NCBI GenBank assembly: GCA_963780045.1
Contig: CAVZZZ010000004.1
Coordinates: 62,001-126,000 of the forward strand
Reading direction: 5' to 3'
Source: JANXQG01 sp963780045
Lineage (GTDB): Bacteria; Planctomycetota; Planctomycetia; Pirellulales; Thermoguttaceae
Length of the DNA: 64,000 nucleotides
In this document: piece after piece, positions 48,409 through 57,423 of the stretch
Layout of the letters: each line of letters begins with the position of its first letter
Position numbering within the stretch: position 1 is the first letter of the stretch
Position numbers and translations under genes: made by a program
Notes under the pieces: model-generated
Database searches by the model: none
The model's input: the letters and a program-made list of their open reading frames with translations, nothing else
Told to the model about the DNA's origin: nothing

Positions 48409-49396
48409 ATGAGAAACTTCGTAGCGGGGTGTATCGCGCTTTTCACGTTGGCCGGGGCCGCCGTGGGCGAGACGAAAGGGCCGCCGAAGAACATATCTGT
48501 GGACCTAGGCGGCGGGGTGAAGATGGAAATGGTCCTCATCCCGGCGGGCGAGTTCCAGATGGGGAGCGGCGAGTCGGCGGAGGAGCTCCGTGAGGTATAC
48601 CCAAAGGCCGGGAACACGTATATCACGAGAAGAGACGAATTCATTAACGAGCGTCCGCGGCACCGGGTGAGGATCAATCGGGCGTTCTATCTGGGGACTT
48701 ACCACGTTACGCGGGGCCAGTTCCGCCAGTTCGTCAACCAGAGCGGGTTCAAGACGGACGCGGAGAAAGGCGACCGCCCGGGAGCAACCGGCTGGGATAC
48801 CGAAAAGAAAAGCTTTAGCTACAACGCGAAGTTTTCCTGGCGGAACGCGGGTTTTCCGCAGACCGACGGCCATCCGGTGGTCAACGTAAGCTGGAATGAC
48901 GCTGCCGCCTTTTGCCTGTCTCAGCAAAAAGGACGGCAATATCTATCGGCTACCGAGTGAGGCCGAGTGGGAATATGCGTGCCGCGCCGGCACGACAACA
49001 TGGTATTACAGCGGTGACGATCGGGAGACACTCGCCAAGGTGGGCAACGTGCGCGACGCGGCGTTCAAGGCGAAGTACCCGGACGTGATAGGCGCGATCA
49101 GGGCCAATGACGGCTACGTATTCACGTCCCCGGTGGGAAAGTTCAAGCCCAACGCTTTTGGGCTGTACGACATGCACGGCAATGCACAGGAGTGGTGCGC
49201 GGATCGGTATGGGTGGGACTACTACACCAGATCGCCTGTAGACGACCCACCGGGCCCAGATACCGGAGATGAGCGTGTACTTCGCGGTGGTTCCTGGCTG
49301 GTCGGCTGGTACGACGCCCGATGCACGATGCGCCAGACGGGCGGTCCGGACGGCCGGAACAACTGCGTAGGCTTCCGTGTTTCCAGGATTGAGTAA
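48409..49396 (+). CDS. Formylglycine-generating-enzyme (SUMF1)-like protein, secreted, frame broken
   Basis: GGGAGGA precedes ATG 48409, followed by a signal peptide (NFVAGCIALFTLAGAAVGE). The FGE-sulfatase fold is evident from MEMVLIPAGEFQMGSGES, FYLGTYHVTRGQFRQFVNQS and VVNVSWNDAAAFC. The frame then slips by two bases near 48922 (TTGCCTG, restored TTGCGCCTG). It continues IYRLPSEAEWEYACRAGTTT, FGLYDMHGNAQEWCADRYGW and VLRGGSWLVGWYDARCTMRQ. In planctomycetes such proteins are numerous, and many lack known enzymatic activity. Confidence 0.87.
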
Positions 49397-49675
49397 TGCT
49401 CTTGTTTCTGGCCGCGTCGCCGTTTACCGTTTGCCACCTTTACCGTTTATCCCGCCGCCGAGCGAACGCCCCCGCAGAAATCGGCGGCTTCTTCCGGCGG
49501 CCAGGCAGGGTGTGCGTGCCCTCGGCCCTCCGCGGGTGCAAAGCGGCGCGGCCCGTTCCCGGTTTTCCCCCTTTCGGCCGCCCGCTTGCCCCGCTCGGTT
49601 GGACGTTACAACCGGTCCTCTCACCGTTACAACCGGTCGTTTTTCGGCTTTCCTCGATCGCGCAAAATGTGCAAC

Positions 49676-49790
49676 GCCCTTGCGCAAAAGGCATTCGCGC
49701 GAGCGCAACTTGCGCTCGCGCGTGCGCAAGTTGCGCGCGCTCGCGCGCACCCTGCGCCTTCACGCGCAAGAAGCCCGTAAATACGGGCAT
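49676..49790. repeat. Cluster of GCGCAA/TTGCGC words and inverted repeats
   Basis: TTGCGCAA, GAGCGCAACTTGCGCTC (perfect palindrome, 49714-49730), GTGCGCAAGTTGCGC and similar words recur at close spacing, partly in a 21-base register. The segment is extremely rich in CG steps and would form alternative hairpins. Confidence 0.65.
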
Positions 49791-49931
49791 TTTGCCCGCG
49801 CACGTTTGGATTCTGCCGCGTGAAAATGAGTCTTGCAGACAACACGCGCCGCCGGCAGGTCGGCGCACCGTTACAACCGCACCTCGCGGGACCGGTCGGC
49901 GGCGTGCCATCGCCCGTGACGGCACAGAAAG

Positions 49932-50045
49932 AAATCTCGCGCAAAGCCGCAAAGGCGCAAAGCCGCAAACAAGGCCTGCGATCCCCAAAAGCCCCTCCTT
50001 TGCGAGACCCTGCTGCGCGGGTGCCCCTCGCCTTTGCGTGAGATA
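49932..50045. repeat. Imperfect palindrome, CGCAAAG family
   Basis: ATCTCGCGCAAAGCCGCAAA on the left and CCTTTGCGTGAGATAT on the right are inverted copies, with internal CGCAAAGG/CCTTTGCG repeats. It is intergenic, upstream of tkt. Confidence 0.7.
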
Positions 50046-50242
50046 TATTCCTTTCCTTCATCCCTCATCTTTCATCTCTCATCTTTAGTCTCCCTTTCTC
50101 CCCTTCTCCCTTTCTCCCCTTCCCAGCCTCGCCCCGCGAGTCGAGACCGATTCCTGCTGGTATAATGTCCGGCCGGGCTGTCTTGGCAAAGCTGCCCGCT
50201 CGCAAAACGGATAAAGCTCATTGACGACGAAAGGCCGAAACG

Positions 50243-52309
50243 ATGACCAGCGATGAATTGGACGAGTTGGCGATCAATACCATCCGCACGCTGTCGATCG
50301 ACGCCGTGCAGCAAGCTAATTCGGGGCATCCGGGCACGCCGATGGCCCTTGCTCCCTTGGTCTACACCCTCTGGAACCGGGTGATGCGGTTCGATCCGCA
50401 AGACCCGATCTGGCCCAACCGCGATCGCTTTGTATTGTCCAACGGCCACGCATCAATGCTGCTTTGGTCGGTGCTGCACCTCACCAAAGTCCAGGCCGTG
50501 GACGCCGAGTACGAGCGGCTCGGACAACCCTCGGTCACTCTCGACGACATCCGCCATTTTCGCCAACTCGACAGCAAGGCCCCAGGGCACCCGGAATACC
50601 ATTGGGTTTCGGGTGTCGAGACAACGACCGGACCGCTGGGCCAAGGCGTCGCGACGAGCGTCGGCATGGCCATCGCGCAAAAATGGCTCGCCAACCGCTA
50701 CAATCGGCCGGGCCGCGAAATCTTCGACTACCGCATCTATGCGATCTGCGGCGACGGCTGCCTGATGGAAGGCGTCGCATCCGAGGCGGCGTCGCTGGCA
50801 GGGCACCTCGCGCTGAACAATCTCTGCTGGATCTACGACAACAATCACATTACCATCGAGGGCAACACGCGGATCACATTCACCGAGGACGTTGCCTGCC
50901 GTTTTATCGGCTATGGATGGAACGTGCTCCGCGTGGGCGATGCCAACGACATCGAGCGCATCGAACACGCCTTGAAAGTCTTCCAAGAGACCAAGGACCG
51001 CCCCACATTCATCATTCTCGACAGCCACATCGGTTATGGTTCTCCGAACCGGCAGGACACTTCGGCCGCGCACGGCGAACCGCTTGGCGAGGAGGAAGTG
51101 CGGCTCTGCAAACGGGCCTACGGCTGGCCGGAGGACGCGAAATTCCTCGTGCCCGATGGTGTGTACAAGCACTTTGCGGACGGCGTGGGGAAACGCGGCG
51201 CGGAGGCCCGCCAGCAATGGCACGAGCTCTTCCAGGCGTATTCGGCCGAGGTTCCGGAACTTTCCGCCGAGATCGAGCAGATGCAGCGCCGCGAGCTCCC
51301 CGCGGGATGGGATCGCAACCTTCCGCAGTTTCCAGCCGACGCCAAGGGCATCGCCGGCCGGGACGCGTCGGGCAAGGTCCTTAATGTGCTGGCACAAAAC
51401 ATACCCTGGCTGATGGGCGGATCGGCCGACCTCGGCTCGTCGAACAAGACGCTCTTGACCTTTGCCGGCGCCGGCGACTTTCAGCCCGAAAATCGCGGCG
51501 GCCGAAATTTGCACTTCGGCATTCGCGAACATGCCATGGCGGCGATCGTCAACGGCCTTTCCTTGTCCAAGATTCGGGGCTACGGCGCGAGCTTTTTCAT
51601 CTTCAGTGACTACGCTCGGCCCGCAATCCGGCTCTCGGCTTTGATGGAATTGCCCACGATTATGGTCTTTACGCACGACGCGATGGGCGACGGCGAGGAC
51701 GGCCCCACGCACCAGCCGGTCGAGCAGCTCATTTCGCTCCGCGCCATTCCCGGACTGTGCGTGCTGCGGCCGGGCGACGCCAACGAAGTAGTGGAAGCGT
51801 ATCGCTACATCATGCAACTTCGTCATCAGCCGGCCTTGCTGGCTCTCTCGCGGCAACCGCTGCCGACACTCGACCGCGGCAAGTACGCTCCGGCGAGCGG
51901 AGTGGCGCACGGCGCTTATGTTCTCGCCGACGCCTCCGACGGCACGCCGGAAGTGATCCTTATCGCTTCGGGCAGCGAAGTCTGCCTCGCCGCCGCGGCG
52001 CATGAGCAACTCAAGGCCGAGGGAATTCGCTCGCGGGTCGTCTCCATGCCTTCCTGGGACATTTTCGACCGGCAACCGCCCGAATATCGCCAAAGCGTCC
52101 TGCCGCCGCAGGTCAAGGCCCGCGTGGCCATCGAGCAGGCCTCGACATTGGGTTGGGAGCGGTACGTCGGCGAGGCCGGCGCGATCATCGGGATGAAGAC
52201 ATTCGGCGCTTCGGCCCCGCTGAAGGCGCTAATGCAGAAGTTTGGCTTCGAGCCGGACCATATCGTCGCGGCCGCGAAAGCGCAGATTGCACTACAGCGT
52301 CACGATTGA
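50243..52309 (+). CDS. tkt: Transketolase
   Basis: The intact 688-residue enzyme shows all transketolase signatures: RTLSIDAVQQANSGHPGTPM, FVLSNGHASMLLWSVLHLTK, GPLGQGVATSVGMAIAQKWL, the thiamine-diphosphate site YAICGDGCLMEGVASEAASL with WIYDNNHITIEG, the catalytic region HFGIREHAMAAIVNGLSLSK, and VFTHDAMGDGEDGPTHQPVE. It moves two-carbon units in the pentose phosphate pathway, supplying substrates for phosphoketolase and Tal. Confidence 0.97.
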   Translation: MTSDELDELAINTIRTLSIDAVQQANSGHPGTPMALAPLVYTLWNRVMRFDPQDPIWPNRDRFVLSNGHASMLLWSVLHLTKVQAVDAEYERLGQPSVTLDDIRHFRQLDSKAPGHPEYHWVSGVETTTGPLGQGVATSVGMAIAQKWLANRYNRPGREIFDYRIYAICGDGCLMEGVASEAASLAGHLALNNLCWIYDNNHITIEGNTRITFTEDVACRFIGYGWNVLRVGDANDIERIEHALKVFQETKDRPTFIILDSHIGYGSPNRQDTSAAHGEPLGEEEVRLCKRAYGWPEDAKFLVPDGVYKHFADGVGKRGAEARQQWHELFQAYSAEVPELSAEIEQMQRRELPAGWDRNLPQFPADAKGIAGRDASGKVLNVLAQNIPWLMGGSADLGSSNKTLLTFAGAGDFQPENRGGRNLHFGIREHAMAAIVNGLSLSKIRGYGASFFIFSDYARPAIRLSALMELPTIMVFTHDAMGDGEDGPTHQPVEQLISLRAIPGLCVLRPGDANEVVEAYRYIMQLRHQPALLALSRQPLPTLDRGKYAPASGVAHGAYVLADASDGTPEVILIASGSEVCLAAAAHEQLKAEGIRSRVVSMPSWDIFDRQPPEYRQSVLPPQVKARVAIEQASTLGWERYVGEAGAIIGMKTFGASAPLKALMQKFGFEPDHIVAAAKAQIALQRHD

Positions 52310-52367
52310 CCGTGGAAAAGGGAGGTTTCGTGAGAGGCTCGTGGAAAAGCTAGTAGGGGCCTTCAAC

Positions 52368-52715
52368 CTATGGACGCGGCCGTTGGTTATTCGAGTCGTT
52401 GGTCCATAGCTGTCGCAGTTCATCGGGATTGACGGCGGTTATTGCGCCTCGGTGGATTCTCTTCAGTTCCTCCCGATCGTTGATCTGCCGAATCTCGGTC
52501 ATCAGTTGGCTGGCCACTGCCGGGAACCTGAGTTCCAGGATTGCCTCGATGTCCTCGAGGCGGCCCCGTTGCATCCCGATTTCCTCAAACATATTGATGA
52601 AAGGCACTTGTTTCTCCCTTTGATAACGAGTTACTTCTTCGCCAAGTTCGTTCTTTAGGTCTTGCGGCAATTCCATCAGCCAGTCTACAAGGTTGAAAAA
52701 GTGAAGTGGAATAGT
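52368..52715 (-). pseudogene. C-terminal remnant of an Rpn/PD-(D/E)XK transposase-like protein
   Basis: The recognisable part starts at FFNLVDWLMELPQDLKNELG and continues YQREKQVPFINMFEEIGMQR and LEDIEAILELRFPAVASQLM. This is the C-terminal helical tail of Rpn-family recombination-promoting nuclease/putative transposase proteins. The nuclease domain that should precede it is missing; upstream codons are unrelated and the MFS gene begins 80 bases away. It is a likely scar of an older mobile-type gene. Confidence 0.55.
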
Positions 52716-52796
52716 CGAGGCCGCGATTATACTACGAAACCCAACTGCGATGGCAGGAACGACCGTTGGGCGAAACGTATTGAGCCGCAACCGGAC

Positions 52797-54405
52797 TTAC
52801 TTCGCGGCCCCGGCAGCGGGCACGGAACCAGACCGCGCGAACACCGCGAGCAGAAAGACCACGGACAGCCCCAGCCCGGCGACGTACAAACTCAAGAACT
52901 GAAATCCCCGCTGGATGCCTTGCACAACGGCCTCGGAACGGACAAAACCGCCCAACACGGTCGCAGTCATCGGCGCGATTTCCGACGTGCCGACGCCGTG
53001 CTGGCGGTAGTAGTCGGCGATCCGGGCGGACGCCTCTTCAACCTCGGGACGGTTCTCGCGGATATTCAATCGCTCCACGTCCGCCGCGCGGTCCGCCCAG
53101 GCGGCGATCGTCGTGCTGGTCACGGACGGAATCACGACGAAGGGCACGACCAGGGCGACGACAGCCAGCGCACCGCCGTAAAGGAAGTCGCTCGGGGCAA
53201 GCCCCTCCACTTCGTCCTGCAAGAAGCTGGGAGGAACCAGCCCGACGAACAAGCCCCAGCACGCGACCATCAGGGCGATTTGCCCCTTGCCGGTAAAACC
53301 ATCCAACGACGACATCCACCACAGGCAGCCGGCGCAGCCCACGGCGCCCACCAGCAGCCAGAAATGACGCCGGCGGCGGTCGTGGTAGTAGCTCGTGAGA
53401 AACGTCGAAATCGCCATCGTGACGGTCGCGGGGGCCAGGAGCCAGCCGGACACCAAGCGCGGATAGTCGCGGACCTCGATGCAGTATTTCGCCAGAAGCG
53501 TCAGGACCATCAAGAGCTGGATCAAGAGCAGCACGCGCGTACACATCGCCACGACATAGATGCGGACGCGAAACATGTTGCGGAGGTGCTCGCCCATCGA
53601 CTTTCCGCCGCCGAAGCGAAGCACCACTAGGACCGGCAAAAAAACGTCGGCCAGCACCGTGGCGCTGAACATGGGCGATGTCCAGCCGCCCCACTTGCGG
53701 TACCAGGCGAACGTGAAGAGCAGGCAAACGACCCAGGCCGTAAACAGGGTGACGGCGAGCCAGTCGATCGGCAGGGGATGCGGCTTCGGCGGGCGGTCCG
53801 GCCGGACAAAGCAGGACCAGCGGAAAGGCCGCCACGGCCAACGGCACGTTGATCCAGAAAATCCACCGCCACGACCAAGCGTCGTTAATCAGGCTCGTCA
53901 CCAAGGGCGTCGTCGGCCGGGTCGCATAGGCGATGATGCCATAGATGCCGATGGCCACGATGACCTGGCGGTCGAATTGCCGGTAGAGCACGCTGCGGCA
54001 CAGGACGATCACCATGCCCTTGCCGATGCCCTCGACCAGTTTTGCGGCTGCCATGCTAGGGACGTCGACCGCCGCGCCGCAGAGCACGTTGCCCAACAAA
54101 AATACGGCCAGGCCGGCCAGGATCGTATTACGGCCGCCGTAGCGGGCCATGCTCCAGATGCCGCCGAAGACGCCGTAGAGGATCGCGACGCCCCAGCAGA
54201 CGTTCGTCCAGATCATAGCATAGTGTTCGCCTTGGATGCCCTTGCGGATTACGTCGTCCGTCACGTCGGTCAGGACGAGCGTCTGGTAGACCGTCGCCAG
54301 AATAGGCACGATGGCAACAGCCGCGAGCCAGGGTTGCGCATCGGCCGCCGCGCTTTGCCGCGTGCTTGCGGCCGGCGGTGAGGCGGCTGTCGGTGCCTGA
54401 CTCAT
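52797..54405 (-). CDS. MFS drug:proton antiporter, DHA2 (EmrB-like), frame broken
   Basis: About 14 hydrophobic segments are predicted over the repaired 536 residues, as in DHA2 transporters: AWLAAVAIVPILATVYQTLV, MARYGGRNTILAGLAVFLLG and VNVPLAVAAFPLVLL. The frame then slips near 53810 (CTGCTTTGTCC, one base). It continues PKPHPLPIDWLAVTLFTAWV, VYVVAMCTRVLLLIQLLMVL and LYVAGLGLSVVFLLAVFA. The membrane fusion gene lies 39 bases upstream in the same direction, an EmrAB arrangement. Confidence 0.87.
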
Positions 54406-54444
54406 AAGGTCCTCGTCCGTTACGCAATGGTCATTGACCGATCG

Positions 54445-55851
54445 TTATTGACCGACGGGGGCAGGCTGCGCTGCGTTGAAGCGGGCTTCGAGATCGGCAA
54501 TTTCGGCGGCGGTCCGCTTCGCCCAGTCGGGGTCGCCCGGTCCGTGCTCGATGACCGCGCGGACGGAAAGGCCGGCCCGCAACTGCGGCCAGCGATCGTC
54601 CTTTTCGATCCAGATGCGGACCGGCACGCGCTGCACGACCTTGGTGAACTCGCCGGACACGACATTCCGCGGCATGAGGGCGAATTGGGCCCCTGTCGAT
54701 TTGTTGATCCAGACGACCCGTCCGCGGAAGGGCTGGGAAAAGGCATCGACATGCAGCGTCACCGGATTGCCGGGCTCGACGCCGGGCAGCCGAGTTTCCT
54801 CAAGGTTGGCGGTTACGTAAAGCATGTCGGGGTTATACATGCTCAGCAGCGGGACGCCGGCCGACGCGAAATCTCCCAAATGCCGGTAAAGCTTGACGAC
54901 AACGCCCGGAAACGGCGCGCGAATCACCGTGTACCTCAGCTCGTCCTCCGCCGCCGCAAGCCCGCGCTCGGCCTCCTTGACCATTTCGCGCTTGAGAACG
55001 GTCAAGTCTTCCATCTCCTTGATTTGGTCCTTTCCCGTCTCCGCTAGCAAGACGCCTTCGCCGGCCTTGAGTGCGGTCTTTTCGGCTGCTTCCAGTGCGC
55101 GGCGCACCACGTCAACCTCAGTCTTGGTCGCCTCCGCCTTGGCCAGTTTGGCTTCGGCCAATTTCTTCTGCGCGTCAGCCACGTCGCGCGACCTTGTGAC
55201 CTGCTGCGAGCGTTCCAGCGGCACGACTTCGCGCTTGTACAGCGCCTCGAAGCGGTCGAACTCTTGCTGCGCCAGCACGAGATCGGCCGCGGCCAGGTCG
55301 ACCCCGGCCTTGGCCTCCTGAATTCCCTTGTCCACTTCGTCCGCCGTGAGCCGCAACGATTCTTTTGCGCGGGCCTCGTCGGCCTGCGCCGCCGCCAGCG
55401 ACCGCTTGGCGATGGCAATCTGGATGGGCACTTCCAACTTCACGCGGGCGAGGCTGGTTTCCTGCCGCCGCAGCTCGGCCTTCGCCTCATCAACTTTGCT
55501 TTGGGCCAAGGCAACCTTGTCGCGGTAGGGAACCGGGTCGATCTCGGCGAGAACCTGGCCTTTCTCAATGTGTTCGTTCTCGTCCACCATGATCCGGCAA
55601 ATGTGGCCGGAAACGACCTGCGGCGCGACATTGACGATGTGGGCCTCGATGAAAGCGTCCTCCGTCTCCGACCGGGTCAATCGAAGGCTCAGCCAGCCGA
55701 AAGCTAAAACCGCCGAAGCGATAACTGCGACGGCCGCCACGATCCACAGGCTTCGTCGACGTCGAACCGGTGAACTAGAGCTTGCCGCGGCGGGCGGTGG
55801 AGGAGCCGACGCGCCGGTATCGTGCGGAGGACTGGAAGGAGAAGGCTGCAT
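54445..55851 (-). CDS. HlyD/EmrA-type membrane fusion protein
   Basis: A Pro/Ser-rich cytoplasmic N-terminus precedes one membrane helix (SLWIVAAVAVIASAVLAFGW). Then come the biotinyl-lipoyl-like half (HIVNVAPQVVSGHICRIMVD and EKGQVLAEIDPVPYRD), a long coiled coil of about 200 residues rich in Ala, Lys and Glu, and the second half (RYTVIRAPFPGVVVKLYRHL, LYVTANLEETRLPGVEPGNP). It would link the EmrB-like pump encoded next to it to an outer-membrane factor. The coiled coil is longer than in EmrA. The frame is intact. Confidence 0.92.
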   Translation of the reverse strand: MQPSPSSPPHDTGASAPPPPAAASSSSPVRRRRSLWIVAAVAVIASAVLAFGWLSLRLTRSETEDAFIEAHIVNVAPQVVSGHICRIMVDENEHIEKGQVLAEIDPVPYRDKVALAQSKVDEAKAELRRQETSLARVKLEVPIQIAIAKRSLAAAQADEARAKESLRLTADEVDKGIQEAKAGVDLAAADLVLAQQEFDRFEALYKREVVPLERSQQVTRSRDVADAQKKLAEAKLAKAEATKTEVDVVRRALEAAEKTALKAGEGVLLAETGKDQIKEMEDLTVLKREMVKEAERGLAAAEDELRYTVIRAPFPGVVVKLYRHLGDFASAGVPLLSMYNPDMLYVTANLEETRLPGVEPGNPVTLHVDAFSQPFRGRVVWINKSTGAQFALMPRNVVSGEFTKVVQRVPVRIWIEKDDRWPQLRAGLSVRAVIEHGPGDPDWAKRTAAEIADLEARFNAAQPAPVGQ

Positions 55852-56035
55852 GGCGAGGAACCATTATACACAGGAAGGCGTTTCTCTGCATTATAATAAC
55901 AGGGCGGCCGCCAGATCGGCCTTTGCCGGCTACCGCATCCGGGGGCAGATGGCAGGGCGAAAAACGGCTTTTGCAAGCAGCTATTTTCACGGTTGCTTGC
56001 ACTGCTTGACACGGGCGGCTAGGATGTAGGGTACT

Positions 56036-57415
56036 ATGAATACCGACAATCCCTCCCTTTCGTCGACTACTAGTCGCAGGCAATTCCTATCCACCTCGGT
56101 ACGGGGCGCTGGGGCAATCGGCGCCGGAGCGGCGCTCGTCTTGCCGACCGTGCTGGCCCGAACCGCGCACGCGGCCGGCACGGACGAGATCAAAATCGGC
56201 CTGATCGGCTGCGGCGCTCGCGGGACCGGCGCGGCGGTGCAGGCCCTCAGCACCGAGGGTCCGGTCAAGCTCTGGGCCATGGCCGACGCCTTTGCCAATC
56301 GACTGGAAAGCAGCCTCAACGCCATGACCCGCGGTCAAAAAGGCCGTTATGACACGCCCACGCACGGCGGCTTGGGCGGCAAGATCGACGTGCCGAAGGA
56401 GCGCCAGTTCGTCGGTATTGACGCCTACAAGCAACTGTTGGCTAGTGGCGTCGACGTGGTGGTCATGGGCCAGCCACCGGGCTTCCGTCCGGAACACTTC
56501 GAGGCGGCGGTCGCGGCCGGAAAGCACGTCTTCATGGAAAAGCCGCTGGCGACTGACGGCCCCGGCGTTCGCCGCATCCGTGCCGCCGGCGTCGAAGCCG
56601 CGAACAAAGGGTTGAAAGTTGCCGTGGGATTGCAGCGGCGCGTGCAGCCGATGTACATGGAAACGATCAAAAAACTCAAGGACGGGGCAATCGGCAAGCT
56701 CGTCTGTCTGCGGGCCTATTGGGACGGCGGGCCGCCCGCCAAACAGCCCTTCCCGCGCGGCAGCCTCGGCGAATTGGAATACCAGTTGCGCAACTGGTAC
56801 TTCTTCACCTGGCTCAGCGGCGACCACATCGTGGAGCAGCACATTCACAACCTCGACGTCTGCAACTGGATCATGGACGGGCATCCGGTCGAGGCCCAGG
56901 GGATGGGCGGCCGGCAAGTCCGCACCGGCAAGGAGTGGGGGCAGATCTTCGACCACCACTTTGTCGAGTTCACCTACGCCGACGGCACGAAGATGTTCAG
57001 CCAATGCCGCCAAATCGCCGGCTGCTGGCCCAGCGTAAGCGAGCATGCCACAGGCACCAAAGGCTCGATCGACATCCAAGCCGCTCGCGCGACGATCCAG
57101 GTCGCCGGGCAGGCCCCCAAGCGGATACGGGACCAGGGCGCCAGCCCCTATCAAATCGAACACGACGTGCTTTTCGACGCCATCCGCGGCAACAAGCCGT
57201 ACAACCAGGTCGAGTTGGGCGCGATGTCCACGATGACGGCCATCATGGGCCGCATGGCGACATACTCCGGCAAAGTCGTCAAATGGGACCAGGCGTTCAA
57301 CTCGGAGCTTGCGCTCTCGCCCGAACGGATCGCCTGGGACGCTCCGCCGCGCGACCTGCCCGACGCCGACGGCCGGTATCCGGTGGCCATGCCGGGGGTA
57401 ACACGGGCATTTTAA
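56036..57415 (+). CDS. Gfo/Idh/MocA family oxidoreductase with Tat signal
   Basis: The N-terminus has a twin-arginine signal (TSRRQFLSTSVRGAGAIGAG). The NAD(P)-binding Rossmann motif follows in IKIGLIGCGARGTGAAVQAL, then VVVMGQPPGFRPEHFEAAVA and GKHVFMEKPLATDGPGVRRI (the EKP motif of the family) and WLSGDHIVEQHIHNLDVCNW (conserved catalytic His region). Exported Gfo/Idh/MocA proteins are greatly expanded in planctomycetes and probably act on sugar derivatives; the substrate is unknown. The frame is intact at 459 residues. Confidence 0.93.
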   Translation: MNTDNPSLSSTTSRRQFLSTSVRGAGAIGAGAALVLPTVLARTAHAAGTDEIKIGLIGCGARGTGAAVQALSTEGPVKLWAMADAFANRLESSLNAMTRGQKGRYDTPTHGGLGGKIDVPKERQFVGIDAYKQLLASGVDVVVMGQPPGFRPEHFEAAVAAGKHVFMEKPLATDGPGVRRIRAAGVEAANKGLKVAVGLQRRVQPMYMETIKKLKDGAIGKLVCLRAYWDGGPPAKQPFPRGSLGELEYQLRNWYFFTWLSGDHIVEQHIHNLDVCNWIMDGHPVEAQGMGGRQVRTGKEWGQIFDHHFVEFTYADGTKMFSQCRQIAGCWPSVSEHATGTKGSIDIQAARATIQVAGQAPKRIRDQGASPYQIEHDVLFDAIRGNKPYNQVELGAMSTMTAIMGRMATYSGKVVKWDQAFNSELALSPERIAWDAPPRDLPDADGRYPVAMPGVTRAF

Positions 57416-57423
57416 CGCCAACG

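Larger units (their letters stand above)
49397..50242. other. Repeat-rich intergenic region upstream of tkt
   Basis: No supported gene in 846 bases. It contains three TTACAACCG boxes (about 49606, 49624 and 49870), a dense cluster of GCGCAA/TTGCGC words (49676-49790), a palindrome (49932-50045) and a pyrimidine tract of TCTCCC and TCATC words (50056-50132). Open frames here encode only Ala/Arg-rich sequence from the repeats. Confidence 0.6.

Noticed and set aside
49627..50061. An Ala/Arg-rich protein in the gap before tkt
   Set aside because: The frames only translate GCGCAA/TTGCGC repeats, lack a ribosome binding site, and are open in several phases at once.
50453..52093. A 546-codon open frame antisense to transketolase
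   Set aside because: The transketolase on the plus strand has every family motif. Long antisense frames are expected in GC-rich genes with strong third-position bias, and the antisense protein shows no domain.
56006..56037. TTGACA before the Gfo/Idh/MocA gene as a promoter
   Set aside because: The best -10-like hexamer (TACTAT) is 20 bases away and overlaps the start codon, so no credible promoter can be built.
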